A stretch of DNA of 64,000 nt, from NCBI RefSeq assembly GCF_900106805.1, contig NZ_FNNP01000003.1, forward strand, positions 1 through 64,000, written 5' to 3'. This DNA is from Ruegeria halocynthiae. Lineage in GTDB: Bacteria > Pseudomonadota > Alphaproteobacteria > Rhodobacterales > Rhodobacteraceae. A model generated the notes under the pieces. The model was not told the DNA's origin, ran no database searches, and saw only the letters and a list, made by a program, of their open reading frames with translations. Below, in pieces: positions 54,232 through 63,843 of this stretch. Numbering within the stretch: the first letter of the stretch is position 1; the number at the start of each line of letters is the position of its first letter. Made by a program: the position numbers and the translations under genes.

Positions 54232-54843
54232 ATGGCAGACCCTTATTTCTTCGGCTATGGCAGCCTCGTGAACCTGTCGACACACGACTTTCCCGACCCG
54301 CGCCCTGCGCGTCTGAAGGGATGGCGGAGGGCATGGCGGCATACCGATTTACGCCCGGTCGCGTTTCTGACGGCAATCCCGGATCCTGCGTCAGAAATCG
54401 ATGGTATGATCGCCCATGTGCCCCGAGATGACTGGGCCGCACTGGACGAAAGGGAATGGGCCTATGATCGTGTGCCTGCCACGCAGTCGGTAACACATAC
54501 GCTGAAGCAAGAGGCTGAAATCGCCGTCTATGCGGTTCCCCATGACCGGCATACCGCACCCAGCAATCACCATCCGCTGCTGCTGAGCTATATCGATGTT
54601 GTTGTGCAAGGCTATCTGAGGGCATTTGGACCCGAGGGCGCGGATCGGTTCTTTGCCACAACCGATGGCTGGGACGCGCCGATTTTGAATGATCGTGCCG
54701 AACCGCGCTATCCCCGCCACCAGCAGTTGAAACAGGTCGAGACCGAATTCGTGGATGACCGCCTGCAACGCGTTGCGGCGTGCGTATTTCAACCCGGGGA
54801 ACAAAGAAAGGCAGGCGATTTGCCTGCCTCCTTCATATTCTAA
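54232..54843 (+). CDS. Gamma-glutamylcyclotransferase-like protein
   Basis: A 203-residue protein of the GGCT/AIG2-like fold, starting with the family motif YFFGYGSLVN, which binds the substrate carboxylate, and with the catalytic acidic residue expected in LDEREWAY. Family members remove glutamyl groups as 5-oxoproline, the substrate of PxpABC, so a functional link is conceivable but not shown. The last 12 codons overlap a hairpin acting as the gltX terminator on the other strand. Confidence 0.8.
   Translation: MADPYFFGYGSLVNLSTHDFPDPRPARLKGWRRAWRHTDLRPVAFLTAIPDPASEIDGMIAHVPRDDWAALDEREWAYDRVPATQSVTHTLKQEAEIAVYAVPHDRHTAPSNHHPLLLSYIDVVVQGYLRAFGPEGADRFFATTDGWDAPILNDRAEPRYPRHQQLKQVETEFVDDRLQRVAACVFQPGEQRKAGDLPASFIF
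54800..54829 (-). terminator. Terminator of gltX inside the GGCT 3' end
   Basis: AGGCAGGC (54809-54816) and GCCTGCCT (54822-54829) form an 8-bp stem. On the minus strand it is followed by TTTCTTTG, giving a terminator 31 bases after the gltX stop (54860). The same bases encode the last residues of the plus-strand GGCT protein. Confidence 0.75.
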
Positions 54844-54859
54844 AGCTCTGGCCCTTAAG

Positions 54860-56185
54860 TCAGCCGCGCACGCGGATCACCTGCAGCAGCGGCAGCAAGG
54901 TCGCCATCTCTGGCCCGCGCTCCATCCCTGTTAGCGCTTTGCGCAGCGGCATGAACAGGCCTTTGCCCTTGCGACCGGTTGCTTCTTTCACCGCCTTTGT
55001 CCAGGTGCCCCATGTCTCCGCATCAAACGGGCCTTCGGGCAGCAGGGTCATGGCTTCGGCGATGAATTCGCGGTCTTCGTCGGCGATCAGGGGTTCTGCC
55101 CCATCGCGGCAAAGCTCCCACCAGCCTTTGAGATCGCTCAAGGTGGTGATGTTTTCGCGTGCCATAGCCCAGAACGGTTCTGCCAGTTCAGAGGGAGCAC
55201 CTGCCTCGGCAACGGCCTCGGCCACATCGGCCAACGGCAGGGATTGCAGATACTTTGCGGTCAGCGGGAACAGGTCTTGCACGTCGAACTTGGTGGGTGC
55301 TGCGCCAAAACGGCTCACGTCAAAGCCGTCGATCAACTCTGCCATATCCGAGCGCAGCTCAACCGGATCAGACGATCCCAGACGCGCCATCAGGCTTAGC
55401 AGAGCCATTGGCTGCACGCCCTGCTCTCGCAAATCGCGCAGGGCCAGCGTGCCCAGACGCTTGGACAGCGCCTCGCCCTGCGGGCCTGTCAGCAGCGAAT
55501 GGTGCGCGAAACGCGGGCAAGTCCCGCCCAGCGCTTCAATGATCTGAATCTGCGTCGCAGTGTTGGTCACATGGTCCGATCCACGAACCACATCGGTCAC
55601 ACCCATCTCGGTGTCGTCCACGACCGATGCGATCGTATAAAGCACCTGACCATCGCCCCGGATCAGCACCGGATCGGATACCGAGGCGGCATCGATCGAG
55701 ATGTCGCCCAGAATGCCATCATTCCACTCGATACGCTCACGGTTTAGTTTGAACCGCCAGACTCCATTGCCACGCTCGGCGCGCAGGGCTTCTTTCTCGG
55801 CCTCACTGAGGTTCAGCGCTGCACGGTCATAGACCGGCGGCTTGCCCATGTTCAGTTGTTTCTTGCGCTTGAGGTCCAGCTCGGTGGGTGTCTCGAACGC
55901 CTCATAGAAGCGACCTATCTCGCGCAGCTTGTCGGCAGCTTCCGCATAACGGTCCAGGCGGTCCGACTGACGTTCAACCCGGTCCCAATGCAGACCCAGC
56001 CACTCCATATCCTGCTTGATCGCATCGACATATTCTTCTTTTGATCGCTCAGGATCAGTGTCATCGATGCGCAGAATGAACGTGCCGCCAGCCTTGCGGG
56101 CGATCAAATAGTTCATCAGGGCGGTGCGCAGGTTGCCCACATGGATGTAACCGGTGGGCGACGGGGCAAAACGGGTCGTGGTCAT
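54860..56185 (-). CDS. gltX: Glutamyl-tRNA synthetase
   Basis: Class I synthetase of 441 residues. The HIGH motif is FAPSPTGYIHVGNLRTAL, and KMSKS is ALSKRLGT; LRIDDTDPERS is conserved. The anticodon-binding C-terminal domain is present. Alphaproteobacteria usually carry two GltX copies, one of which can charge tRNA-Gln for amidation; this window shows only one. Confidence 0.95.
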   Translation of the reverse strand: MTTTRFAPSPTGYIHVGNLRTALMNYLIARKAGGTFILRIDDTDPERSKEEYVDAIKQDMEWLGLHWDRVERQSDRLDRYAEAADKLREIGRFYEAFETPTELDLKRKKQLNMGKPPVYDRAALNLSEAEKEALRAERGNGVWRFKLNRERIEWNDGILGDISIDAASVSDPVLIRGDGQVLYTIASVVDDTEMGVTDVVRGSDHVTNTATQIQIIEALGGTCPRFAHHSLLTGPQGEALSKRLGTLALRDLREQGVQPMALLSLMARLGSSDPVELRSDMAELIDGFDVSRFGAAPTKFDVQDLFPLTAKYLQSLPLADVAEAVAEAGAPSELAEPFWAMARENITTLSDLKGWWELCRDGAEPLIADEDREFIAEAMTLLPEGPFDAETWGTWTKAVKEATGRKGKGLFMPLRKALTGMERGPEMATLLPLLQVIRVRG

Positions 56186-56245
56186 GGAAGTCTCCTGTTG
56201 GCGCGGCTCATCTCACATGGGCGTGTTTTTGTCCAGCAGAGGCTT

Positions 56246-56680
56246 TCAGGCCGGTTCAACCGGCCACAAGTTGTCCAGATGCTCAAGACCGGCTTTGATG
56301 AGTTCGGACAGCACATCAAGATCGATGTCGGGCAGCTTGTTCACATAAAGGCAAGACTTCCCCAGCTTGTGTTTTCCCAATCTCGACAGGATATCCCCAA
56401 AATCAGCATATCCCGGCATGATATAGATGGAATGCGCGGCCTTGCGCGGCGAAAACCCGGTCGCCAAAAAATCACCCTCGCGCCCGGACGCATAGCGATA
56501 GTGGTACCGGCCGTAGCCGATGATCGAAGGCCCCCACATCACAGGTACAAAACCCGTGGTTTCGCGAAACAGCTTTTCCAACACCTGCGCCTCTTCCGCC
56601 TTTCGCGCGGGCAGCACGCCCGCAAGAAACGCGGGAACGCTGTGTCCGGTTGGTACGGTTTTGTTCTCTGATCGCGCCAT
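56246..56680 (-). CDS. DUF1801 domain-containing protein
   Basis: A 144-residue YdhG/DUF1801 protein: VMWGPSIIGYGRYHYRYASG, FATGFSPRKAAHSIYIMPGYADFG, then LGKHKLGKSCLYVNKLPDIDL. The domain has a frataxin-like fold and an unknown role. The start was set at ATG 56680 rather than the upstream TTG. Confidence 0.88.
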   Translation of the reverse strand: MARSENKTVPTGHSVPAFLAGVLPARKAEEAQVLEKLFRETTGFVPVMWGPSIIGYGRYHYRYASGREGDFLATGFSPRKAAHSIYIMPGYADFGDILSRLGKHKLGKSCLYVNKLPDIDLDVLSELIKAGLEHLDNLWPVEPA

Positions 56681-56796
56681 GAACAAAAATTAACACGTAA
56701 TATTCATCCACGCAGCCCATCTATTGTGCCTATAACTGGCAACAGGCCCGCACTGACCTAACTCTAACACTGGCGTTCTGACAGGGAGACTTAGAC

Positions 56797-57729
56797 ATGA
56801 CCATCAAATTGACGCGCAGAGCGGCTTTGAGTGCCGCAGCCGCATTGCCTTTTGCGTCCGCAGCAGCTCCGGTTTTTGCAGCGAGTGAGCCAACCAAGGC
56901 AAATTCGACCATCGCCAAATCGTTCCAGCTAGGTGATTTCACCGTCACAACATTGCTGGACGGCAGTGTCCCGCGTGACGACCCAAAGTCGCTGTTCGCC
57001 GCTGATGTCGCGGAGGACCAATTTGCGGCCGTTTCGGCGGAAAACTTCGTGCCCACCGATATCGCCCAATTCTTCTTCACTCCGACACTTGTCCACACCG
57101 GTTCCGAACTGGTGCTGTTCGACACGGGGTTGGGACAAGGTGGTATTCAGGCGGCACTGGCTGATGCGGGTGTCACGCCCGACCAGATTGATGTGGTCGT
57201 GATCACTCATATGCATCCCGACCATATCGGCGGCATGACGACGAATGACGCGCCGACATTCGCAAATGCGCGTTTTGTGACCGCAGCGCCAGAATACGAT
57301 TTCTGGTCTGCGCTGGATGCGGGAAACCGTGTTGGAGATATGGTCGCGGCAAAGGTTACGCCTCAGGCCGAAAAAATGACGTTTATTGAAGATGGCGGCG
57401 AGGTAGCCTCGGGGATTACTGCTGTCGCGGCTCATGGTCATACGCCCGGCCACACTGCTTACCATCTGGAAAGCAATGGCCAACGACTGGTTCTGACTGC
57501 TGATCTTGCGAACCATTACGTGTGGTCCTTCGCACGCCCCGAATGGCCATTCAGCTTTGACATGGATGCCGCCGCCGCGACCGCTTCGCGCCGGAATGTG
57601 CTGGGTATGCTGGCGGCAGATAAAGTGCCAATGATCGGCTATCACATGCCCTTCCCAGCCGCCGGTTATGTCGAAACCCGTGGCGACGGGTTCCGCTTCG
57701 TGCCAGTCAGTTATCAGATGATGGGTTAA
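56797..57729 (+). CDS. Exported MBL-fold metallo-hydrolase
   Basis: A 310-residue metallo-beta-lactamase-fold hydrolase with a Tat-like signal (LTRRAALSAAAALPFASAA). The zinc motif is VITHMHPDHIGGM (HxHxDH), with further ligands in AAHGHTPGHTAYH and the Asp in LTADLANH. It belongs to the group that includes AHL lactonase-like and quorum-quenching or arylsulfatase relatives; substrate unknown. A GGGAG precedes the ATG. Convergent with the following oxidase gene. Confidence 0.88.
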   Translation: MTIKLTRRAALSAAAALPFASAAAPVFAASEPTKANSTIAKSFQLGDFTVTTLLDGSVPRDDPKSLFAADVAEDQFAAVSAENFVPTDIAQFFFTPTLVHTGSELVLFDTGLGQGGIQAALADAGVTPDQIDVVVITHMHPDHIGGMTTNDAPTFANARFVTAAPEYDFWSALDAGNRVGDMVAAKVTPQAEKMTFIEDGGEVASGITAVAAHGHTPGHTAYHLESNGQRLVLTADLANHYVWSFARPEWPFSFDMDAAAATASRRNVLGMLAADKVPMIGYHMPFPAAGYVETRGDGFRFVPVSYQMMG

Positions 57730-57732
57730 GCT

Positions 57733-59064
57733 CTAATAGCCGGGGTCCGGCCGCACCTTTGAACCATCCGTGAAACGGGACAGGCGAAAGGCGGCCGGAT
57801 CAACGACAGGCGCACTTTCGGTGACGATATCGGCAGTCAGCCGACCTGCGGCAGGCCCAATCCCGAACCCATGACCAGAGAAACCAGTTGCGATATGCAG
57901 ACCCGGCACTGCGTCAACCTTTGAGATAACCGGAATCGCATCCGGGGTAACATCAATCAATCCGGCCCAGCTTTGGACGATTTCCGCCCCTTCCAGCGCG
58001 GGCATCCCTTTGCGGGCGCTGGACCATGCCTGCCGCAACACTTTCTGAGAAGGTTCGGGATCCAGAGCCCGGCAGTGTTCAAACGGCGTCACATCCGTCG
58101 GCAACCACGTCCTGTCCTGTTTGGCCTCGGTCATCCAGCGATGGGATAAGCGAAACCGCAGGGAACGCCACTCTTGCCGAAAAGCGGGCAGGAATTGCAG
58201 CCCAAGGCGGAAACTGTCAGGGACGATATCCACAGTATTTTCGTGGCCCGAAGCGATGGTGTACCCCCCGTCCGAGCGTTTTCGAATGGCAAATTCATCA
58301 CTCCAGAGCGACACCTCGCGACCCGGCTCAACCGGTGAGGTTCTCATGACCGTGTTCAGCACTTTCAGCTGGGGCAGAGCGATCCCCGCGTTGCCTGCAA
58401 ACAGACGAGACCAAGCCCCGCCAGCCAGCACAACCTGACTGCAGCCCACACGCCCACGCTCGGTGAAGACACCAGAGATACGGCCTGCCTCAAGATCGAC
58501 GCTTCGAACTGCGCATTGTGTCATGATCGCGGCCCCGCGATCGCGGGCCGCCTCGGCGATCGCGGGTGCAGCCCATTGCGGCTCGGCCCGTCCATCCTGT
58601 GGCATGTAAAGCGCAGATTGCAGCTTTAAGTTATTGTCCGACAACAATGCGCCCAGTTCCGGGCCGATCACCATTCGGGCACCAGTCTGCTGCCCCTCGA
58701 CATGCTGCAGCCATCGCCTCAGATTCTCATCATCCCGCCTGCCCGATGCGCCGAACAATATCCCCGATTGGACGTAGCCCGTTGCCCGCCCAAGACGCGC
58801 ATCCAGCCCATGCCAGATGCGAATCGCCTCCTGCATTAATGGAATCTCACGCGGATCGCGCATACCGAGGCGCACCCAGCCCCAATTGCGTGAGCTCTGT
58901 TCGCCCGCAATCCGGCCTTTCTCGCACAACAGGACAGAAACACCCCGCTCAGCCAATTCAAAGGCGGTCGAGGCTCCGATTATTCCACCCCCAATGACAA
59001 CGACATCCACATGCTTGGGAAGTCTGAGATCGGATTCAACGGGTGTCGGAATGGGGCCAGGCAT
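57733..59064 (-). CDS. FAD-dependent oxidoreductase (DAO family)
   Basis: A 443-residue D-amino-acid-oxidase-type flavoprotein: the Rossmann motif VVVIGGGIIGASTAFELAER opens (about 23-42) after a short N-terminal tail, followed by the ATG-containing segments, and the C-terminal FAD motif GLHIATGFSGHGFGIGPAAG. Probable oxidation of a secondary amine or amino acid. The start is ATG 59064, next to an upstream TTG. Confidence 0.88.
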   Translation of the reverse strand: MPGPIPTPVESDLRLPKHVDVVVIGGGIIGASTAFELAERGVSVLLCEKGRIAGEQSSRNWGWVRLGMRDPREIPLMQEAIRIWHGLDARLGRATGYVQSGILFGASGRRDDENLRRWLQHVEGQQTGARMVIGPELGALLSDNNLKLQSALYMPQDGRAEPQWAAPAIAEAARDRGAAIMTQCAVRSVDLEAGRISGVFTERGRVGCSQVVLAGGAWSRLFAGNAGIALPQLKVLNTVMRTSPVEPGREVSLWSDEFAIRKRSDGGYTIASGHENTVDIVPDSFRLGLQFLPAFRQEWRSLRFRLSHRWMTEAKQDRTWLPTDVTPFEHCRALDPEPSQKVLRQAWSSARKGMPALEGAEIVQSWAGLIDVTPDAIPVISKVDAVPGLHIATGFSGHGFGIGPAAGRLTADIVTESAPVVDPAAFRLSRFTDGSKVRPDPGY

Positions 59065-59213
59065 CAACTGCTCGGTGCTAGTTCATCGAAGCGATATCCA
59101 GCCTGAAGACGGTTGTGCTGGCAATGTGGAACAGATGCTAGTCCCGGCAATTACCGGAACCTGTGGCCAATCGGCCAATGCGCGGCGGAACCCACCGCGC
59201 AAGTGCGCCTTGA

Positions 59214-59555
59214 TCAGGCTGCCCCGGACAGTTGCGCCCACTTCTGGCGCAGCACCGAACTGAGTCCCAGATCTGCGTGCGCCACAGACGACTCCTGCGG
59301 TTGCAAAACGGGAAATTCAGGCCGCAGCGGTGGCGGTCCTGCGTCCAGTTTCCGAGCAGAATCTTCCTGGTTCAGAATATCCGCAATCGCGACATCCAGC
59401 GCCTCTTCATCAAGATCGCGCGGAAGTGATTCCATCGGCTTCAACTGCAGCGGAGCATGAAGCGGCTTATCGTATCCATACGTCATTTGACCAACAATAC
59501 CTTTACTGACATCCCAAACACGGACGCCTTTACCCAGTTCAACAATCCCGGTCAT
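59214..59555 (-). CDS. Hypothetical protein
   Basis: A 113-residue open frame beginning MTGIVELGKGVRVWDVSKG, with a Pro-rich middle; no hydrophobic segment or recognised family. It has no good ribosome binding site, and the surrounding sequence has weak coding signal, so it may not be real. A GGCAAA-rich inverted repeat lies upstream (59598-59639). Confidence 0.4.
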   Translation of the reverse strand: MTGIVELGKGVRVWDVSKGIVGQMTYGYDKPLHAPLQLKPMESLPRDLDEEALDVAIADILNQEDSARKLDAGPPPLRPEFPVLQPQESSVAHADLGLSSVLRQKWAQLSGAA

Positions 59556-59597
59556 TGGTTCTAAAAATGGCAGGCCAACCTACCGGAATGCGTCATA

Positions 59598-59639
59598 TTT
59601 GCCCCACATGAGGCAAACCCCTGTCACAAATGTGGCAAA
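59598..59639. repeat. GGCAAA-based inverted repeats
   Basis: TTTGCC (59598-59603) pairs with GGCAAA (59612-59617), and a further TGTGGCAAA occurs at 59631-59639, complementary to the extended TTTGCCCCACA. Possible operator of the small gene below; no regulator is adjacent. Confidence 0.3.
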
Positions 59640-59764
59640 AAATAGACTCAAGTACAAGGCAAACCTGAAATTTCGTCGTGCAACCGACTGGATTTCATAA
59701 ACAATCTACACTGCAGTTTCTCATTGCTGAAAATACATCAACAATAAACGGGTCAAGGCTGATC

Positions 59765-61423
59765 CTAGTTCCGGTCCCGCCAGCGATTCACTATTGGATA
59801 GCGGCGGTCCAACCAAAAGGCTCGTGGCGTTAGCCGTGTACCCGGCGCCGACTGGAAACGTTTGTATTCACTGATATAAATCAGATGTTCGACCCGCCGC
59901 ACCTCAGCCTCATCAAAACCTGCGGCAACGCAATCCGAAATCGAGCCATCCTGATCCACCAGAATATCCAGAATGGCGTCCAGCACAGGGTAATCCGGCA
60001 GACTGTCGCTGTCTTTCTGGTCTTCGCGCAATTCGGCACTTGGCGGCTTGTCAATGACCGAGGGGCGGATGACCTCACCCTCGGGGCCCATCATCCAGTC
60101 CCGGTGATTGGCGTTGCGCCAGCGGCAGGTCTCAAATACGCGGGTTTTGTACAGGTCCTTGATCGGGTTGTAGCCACCATTCATGTCGCCATAGATGGTC
60201 GCGTAGCCCACCGCGATCTCGGACTTGTTTCCGGTGGTCAGCAACATCTCGCCAAACTTGTTCGAGATGGCCATCAGCAACAGACCGCGCAGACGGGACT
60301 GGATGTTTTCCTCGGTCAGGTCCTCATCGCGCCCAGCGAACAGAGGCGCAAGCGAGTTGGTCACCGCGGCGCGGCCCTCGGAGATCGGAACATAATCATA
60401 GTGGGCGCCCAGCGCCTTTGCGACGGCCTCGGCATCGTCCAGTGAGCCCTGGCTAGTGTATTCCGAGGGCAGCATGACACAGCGCACGTTTTCGGCCCCA
60501 ATTGCATCTACGGCAATCGCAGCCACCAGCGCCGAGTCGACACCCCCCGACAGCCCCAACACCGCCTTATTGAACCCGGTCTTGTCCATATAGTCGCGCA
60601 GGGATTGAACCATCGCGCGATAGTCCTGCTCCCACGCGTCTGGTTGCTCCGCCACCTCGCCAGAATCGATCCGCCAGCCAACGTCACCGCGCAGCAGATC
60701 GATGTTCTCCACGGCCTCGTCAAACACTGGCATACGAAACGCAAGCGCACCGCCCGGATTTAGACCAAAGGTTCCACCGTCGAACACCTGATCATCCTGT
60801 CCGCCAACCATGTTCAAATAGATCACGGGCAACCCCGTTTCGACCGTACGCGCCACCATATGGTTCAGCCGGATATCATATTTGTTTCGAAAATAAGGTG
60901 ACCCGTTGGGGATCAGCAAAAACTCGGCGCCGGTTTCTTCCAGTGTCTCGGCGACATCCTCGTGCCAGCCATCCTCGCAGATTGGGCTGCCGATCCGAAC
61001 ATTGCCGACCGCATAGGGCCCGCCCATCGGGCCCGCGTCATAAAGGCGAACTTCATCAAAGACGGTCTCATTCGGCAAATGATGCTTGAGAACCTTGCTG
61101 ACAATCCGCCCGCCATTGAGGATCAGGTAGGCATTGAACAGGCTCCCATCCTCAACCCACGGACCTCCGATCGCCAATGCAGGACCATCCGCACACGCTT
61201 CGGCCAAAGCCTGCACCGCATCCATTGCCGCGCGGTGAAACACTGGCTTCAGCACCAGATCCTGGGTATTGTAGCCGGTGATGAACATCTCGGGCAGCGC
61301 CACCAGATCCGCCTGTGCCGCACGGCCTTTCTGCCAGGCAGCGAAAGCCTTGGCGGCGTTCCCTTCGATATCCCCAACTGTTGGGTTCAATTGCGCCAGA
61401 GTGATGCGGAAACGGTCGGCCAT
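59765..61423 (-). CDS. nadE: Glutamine-dependent NAD+ synthetase
   Basis: A 552-residue NadE with an N-terminal nitrilase-like amidase domain (Glu in ALPEMFITGY, Lys in LKHHLPNETVF, Cys in GSPICEDGWH, the Glu-Lys-Cys triad), which releases ammonia from glutamine, and a C-terminal synthetase domain with the ATP loop LGLSGGVDSALVAAIA. It makes NAD from deamido-NAD and works downstream of NadD (42.8 kb). Full length. Confidence 0.97.
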   Translation of the reverse strand: MADRFRITLAQLNPTVGDIEGNAAKAFAAWQKGRAAQADLVALPEMFITGYNTQDLVLKPVFHRAAMDAVQALAEACADGPALAIGGPWVEDGSLFNAYLILNGGRIVSKVLKHHLPNETVFDEVRLYDAGPMGGPYAVGNVRIGSPICEDGWHEDVAETLEETGAEFLLIPNGSPYFRNKYDIRLNHMVARTVETGLPVIYLNMVGGQDDQVFDGGTFGLNPGGALAFRMPVFDEAVENIDLLRGDVGWRIDSGEVAEQPDAWEQDYRAMVQSLRDYMDKTGFNKAVLGLSGGVDSALVAAIAVDAIGAENVRCVMLPSEYTSQGSLDDAEAVAKALGAHYDYVPISEGRAAVTNSLAPLFAGRDEDLTEENIQSRLRGLLLMAISNKFGEMLLTTGNKSEIAVGYATIYGDMNGGYNPIKDLYKTRVFETCRWRNANHRDWMMGPEGEVIRPSVIDKPPSAELREDQKDSDSLPDYPVLDAILDILVDQDGSISDCVAAGFDEAEVRRVEHLIYISEYKRFQSAPGTRLTPRAFWLDRRYPIVNRWRDRN

Positions 61424-61576
61424 TTTGCCCTCTTGCCCTCGTCAGTCTTTCAGGGATTTAGCAGATCACAGCGCGAGTGAAAGCCAAATGAGGCAAAAGC
61501 CGTTGCTCTGCCCCCAGCGGTGCCCTAGTTTTGCGCCAACACAAACGCATCACGACGACCGCAGGCAGGTACGAAC

Positions 61577-63061
61577 ATGAAAGCGATCCGCACGACACTT
61601 ACCGCTGCAACACTCGCGATGCTGGCACCATTCGCCGTGGCCCAGCAGGACGATCAGATTGTCGTCGCAGATGACGAGGTCGGTGGTGTCTATGAGGGCA
61701 CTTTCGAGAACGGGCTGCGGCATGGCACGGGGACCTATCGGCTGCCCAACGGATTCGAGTATTCCGGTCAGTGGGTTGAAGGAGAGATTCAGGGTCAGGG
61801 CACAGCGCGTTATGCGAATGGCTCGGTCTACGAAGGTAACTTTGCCAAAGGCCAGCCCGAAGGGCAGGGCAAGATCGTGTACCCCGATGGTCAGAGCTAT
61901 GAAGGGGAATGGTCCAAAGGTGCCATAAATGGCTCTGGCACTGTCGTATACGCAAATGGTCTGCGTTACCAAGGCAGTTTCAAGGATGCCAGGCGCCATG
62001 GGCAGGGTGTGCTGACCGACCCGAATGGTCACGTCTATGACGGCGGCTGGATTGATGGGCTGAAAGAAGGCACTGCCAAAATCACCTATGCCGATGGCAG
62101 CACCTACAACGGCGAGATAAAAGCCGGGCTGCGGCACGGACAGGGTGTTCAGAACTGGGCCGACGGTATGAACTATGACGGGTTCTGGGTCGAAGATCAC
62201 ATGCATGGCACCGGTCGTCTGGTCCAGCCCAATGGTGATGTGTACGAAGGCAATCTCGTCAACAATCGCCGACAGGGCAAGGGCAAGTCAATCTATGCCA
62301 ACGGTGCGACCTACGAAGGCGATTACGCCGATGATCAGCGCCACGGTCAGGGCGCATACAAAGGCACTGACGGTTTTCAGTATATTGGCGAATGGCAGCA
62401 AGGTCAGATCGAAGGTCTGGGTGAGATGATCTATCCTGACGGCTCGGTCTATGTCGGTGATTTTCAGGACGATCTGCCCCATGGCAAAGGGCAGACAACC
62501 TATCCCGACGGTTCGGTCTATGACGGCGAGTGGATCGCGGGCGTGTTCGAAGGCACGGGTACCGCAACCTATTCCAACGGCACGGTCTACAAAGGACAGT
62601 TCAGAAATGCCCGCAGCCACGGCAAAGGCGTTCTGACCTTCGCCAACGGCTATCGCTATGACGGAGATTGGGTGGATGGCATCCGTCAAGGCAAGGGCAA
62701 AGCCACGTTTTCCGATGGTACCGTTTACGATGGCGATTTTCTGGATGGCAAGCGCCACGGCATGGGCACGCTCACCCGGCCCGGCGGGTACAGCTATACC
62801 GGCGAATGGGCCGACGGAAAAATCAATGGCGCGGGCACCGCGACCTATGAGACCGGCGATGTGTACGAAGGTAATTTCCGCGACAATAAGCGCCACGGCG
62901 AAGGCACCATGCGTTTCGCTGGTGGCGAGACTGAAACAGGTGTCTGGGAGAACGACGCGCTGGCGCGTGAAACCGAGAATGCGCCAGAAACGACCGCTCC
63001 TGATACCGAAACCGGCACCCCGGAACCCGATGCGGAAACCCCGGACGCGACCGACGGTTAA
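61577..63061 (+). CDS. Exported MORN-repeat protein
   Basis: A 494-residue protein: signal peptide (MKAIRTTLTAATLAMLAPFAVA), then 18 consecutive MORN repeats of exactly 23 residues with the pattern Y-x-G-x-(F/W)-x-x-G-x-x-x-G-x-G-x-x, starting at YEGTFENGLRHGTG and ending at YEGNFRDNKRHGEG, plus a partial 19th, then an acidic Thr/Pro-rich tail (about 460-494). MORN repeats are best known from cytoplasmic membrane-associated proteins, so a secreted or periplasmic form is notable. It may bind phospholipid or a partner. Divergent from nadE. Confidence 0.88.
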   Translation: MKAIRTTLTAATLAMLAPFAVAQQDDQIVVADDEVGGVYEGTFENGLRHGTGTYRLPNGFEYSGQWVEGEIQGQGTARYANGSVYEGNFAKGQPEGQGKIVYPDGQSYEGEWSKGAINGSGTVVYANGLRYQGSFKDARRHGQGVLTDPNGHVYDGGWIDGLKEGTAKITYADGSTYNGEIKAGLRHGQGVQNWADGMNYDGFWVEDHMHGTGRLVQPNGDVYEGNLVNNRRQGKGKSIYANGATYEGDYADDQRHGQGAYKGTDGFQYIGEWQQGQIEGLGEMIYPDGSVYVGDFQDDLPHGKGQTTYPDGSVYDGEWIAGVFEGTGTATYSNGTVYKGQFRNARSHGKGVLTFANGYRYDGDWVDGIRQGKGKATFSDGTVYDGDFLDGKRHGMGTLTRPGGYSYTGEWADGKINGAGTATYETGDVYEGNFRDNKRHGEGTMRFAGGETETGVWENDALARETENAPETTAPDTETGTPEPDAETPDATDG

Positions 63062-63068
63062 GTAAGCT

Positions 63069-63758
63069 TTACCAGGGCACGGGCTGTCCGGCCCAATCAT
63101 AGAAACCGCCGGTGTCAGATGGCGCAAGCCCCCTGACCACTGCAAGCAGATTGCCAGCCGCCTCTTCAGGTTCGACGGCCGGGTGACGGCCGAGATATTT
63201 CTGCGTAAACGCCGTTTTAACTGTGCCGGGATGCAGAGCAACGCAAACAGATAGTTTGTGTGTGCGTGCCAGTTCAATTGCGGCTGTATGGACAATCTGG
63301 TTTACCGCCGCCTTGGCCGCCCGATAACTTACCCAACCGCCAAGCCGGTTGTCTTGTATCGACCCGACGCGCGCAGAAAGCACCGCGATCACCGATTTCC
63401 GATCACGCGGCAACAACCGGTGCGCCTGTTTCAGCACCAAGGCCGGGCCAACCGCATTCAAAGCATACTGATCCAACATCGCTTGCGCTGACACCGCCCG
63501 CATCGACTTCTCGGGCCCTGCCCCGTCAACCTCAAGCGCCCCCGAAGCGATAACTATCAGATCGAACGGGTCGGTGAGTTGTGCCAGCCTATGCGCGACA
63601 ACAACAGGTTTGGTCAAGTCAAACCCATCCGCGGATCTGGACATACGCGTGACCGCGGTACCCTGGGCCTTAAGGTGATCGCTCAGCGCGTGCCCAATGC
63701 CACCCGAGGCGCCGATTATCAATGCGGTTTCCTTGACATCAGAGCTAGACGAAATCAC
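63069..63758 (-). CDS. SDR family NAD(P)-dependent oxidoreductase
   Basis: A 229-residue SDR of the C-factor-like type: GASGGIGHALSDHL (NAD(P) motif TGxxxGxG form), a shortened NNAG equivalent, Ser in VLSARVGSIQDN, and the YxxxK in SYRAAKAAVNQ. Function unknown. The start is GTG 63758, with AGGGG close upstream; no ATG is better placed. Convergent with the MORN gene. Confidence 0.85.
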   Translation of the reverse strand: MISSSSDVKETALIIGASGGIGHALSDHLKAQGTAVTRMSRSADGFDLTKPVVVAHRLAQLTDPFDLIVIASGALEVDGAGPEKSMRAVSAQAMLDQYALNAVGPALVLKQAHRLLPRDRKSVIAVLSARVGSIQDNRLGGWVSYRAAKAAVNQIVHTAAIELARTHKLSVCVALHPGTVKTAFTQKYLGRHPAVEPEEAAGNLLAVVRGLAPSDTGGFYDWAGQPVPW

Positions 63759-63828
63759 GTCCCCTTCAATACCTCACCCAATTTCCGCTGCGGCTCATTT
63801 TCTCACTTTTCATTCGTTGTGTGCGCTG

Positions 63829-63834
63829 TATAAG
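63829..63834 (+). promoter_or_regulatory. -10 element of the leader transcript
   Basis: TATAAG (63829-63834) is preceded by TTTTCA (63807-63812) at 16 bases. Transcription would begin near 63841, only a few bases before the leader ATG at 63844, so the leader peptide would be almost leaderless. Confidence 0.4.
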
Positions 63835-63843
63835 CTTAAACGC

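Noticed and set aside
62288..63295. Long minus-strand frame opposite the MORN gene
   Set aside because: Open only because of the repetitive codon pattern of the MORN protein on the other strand; no homology.
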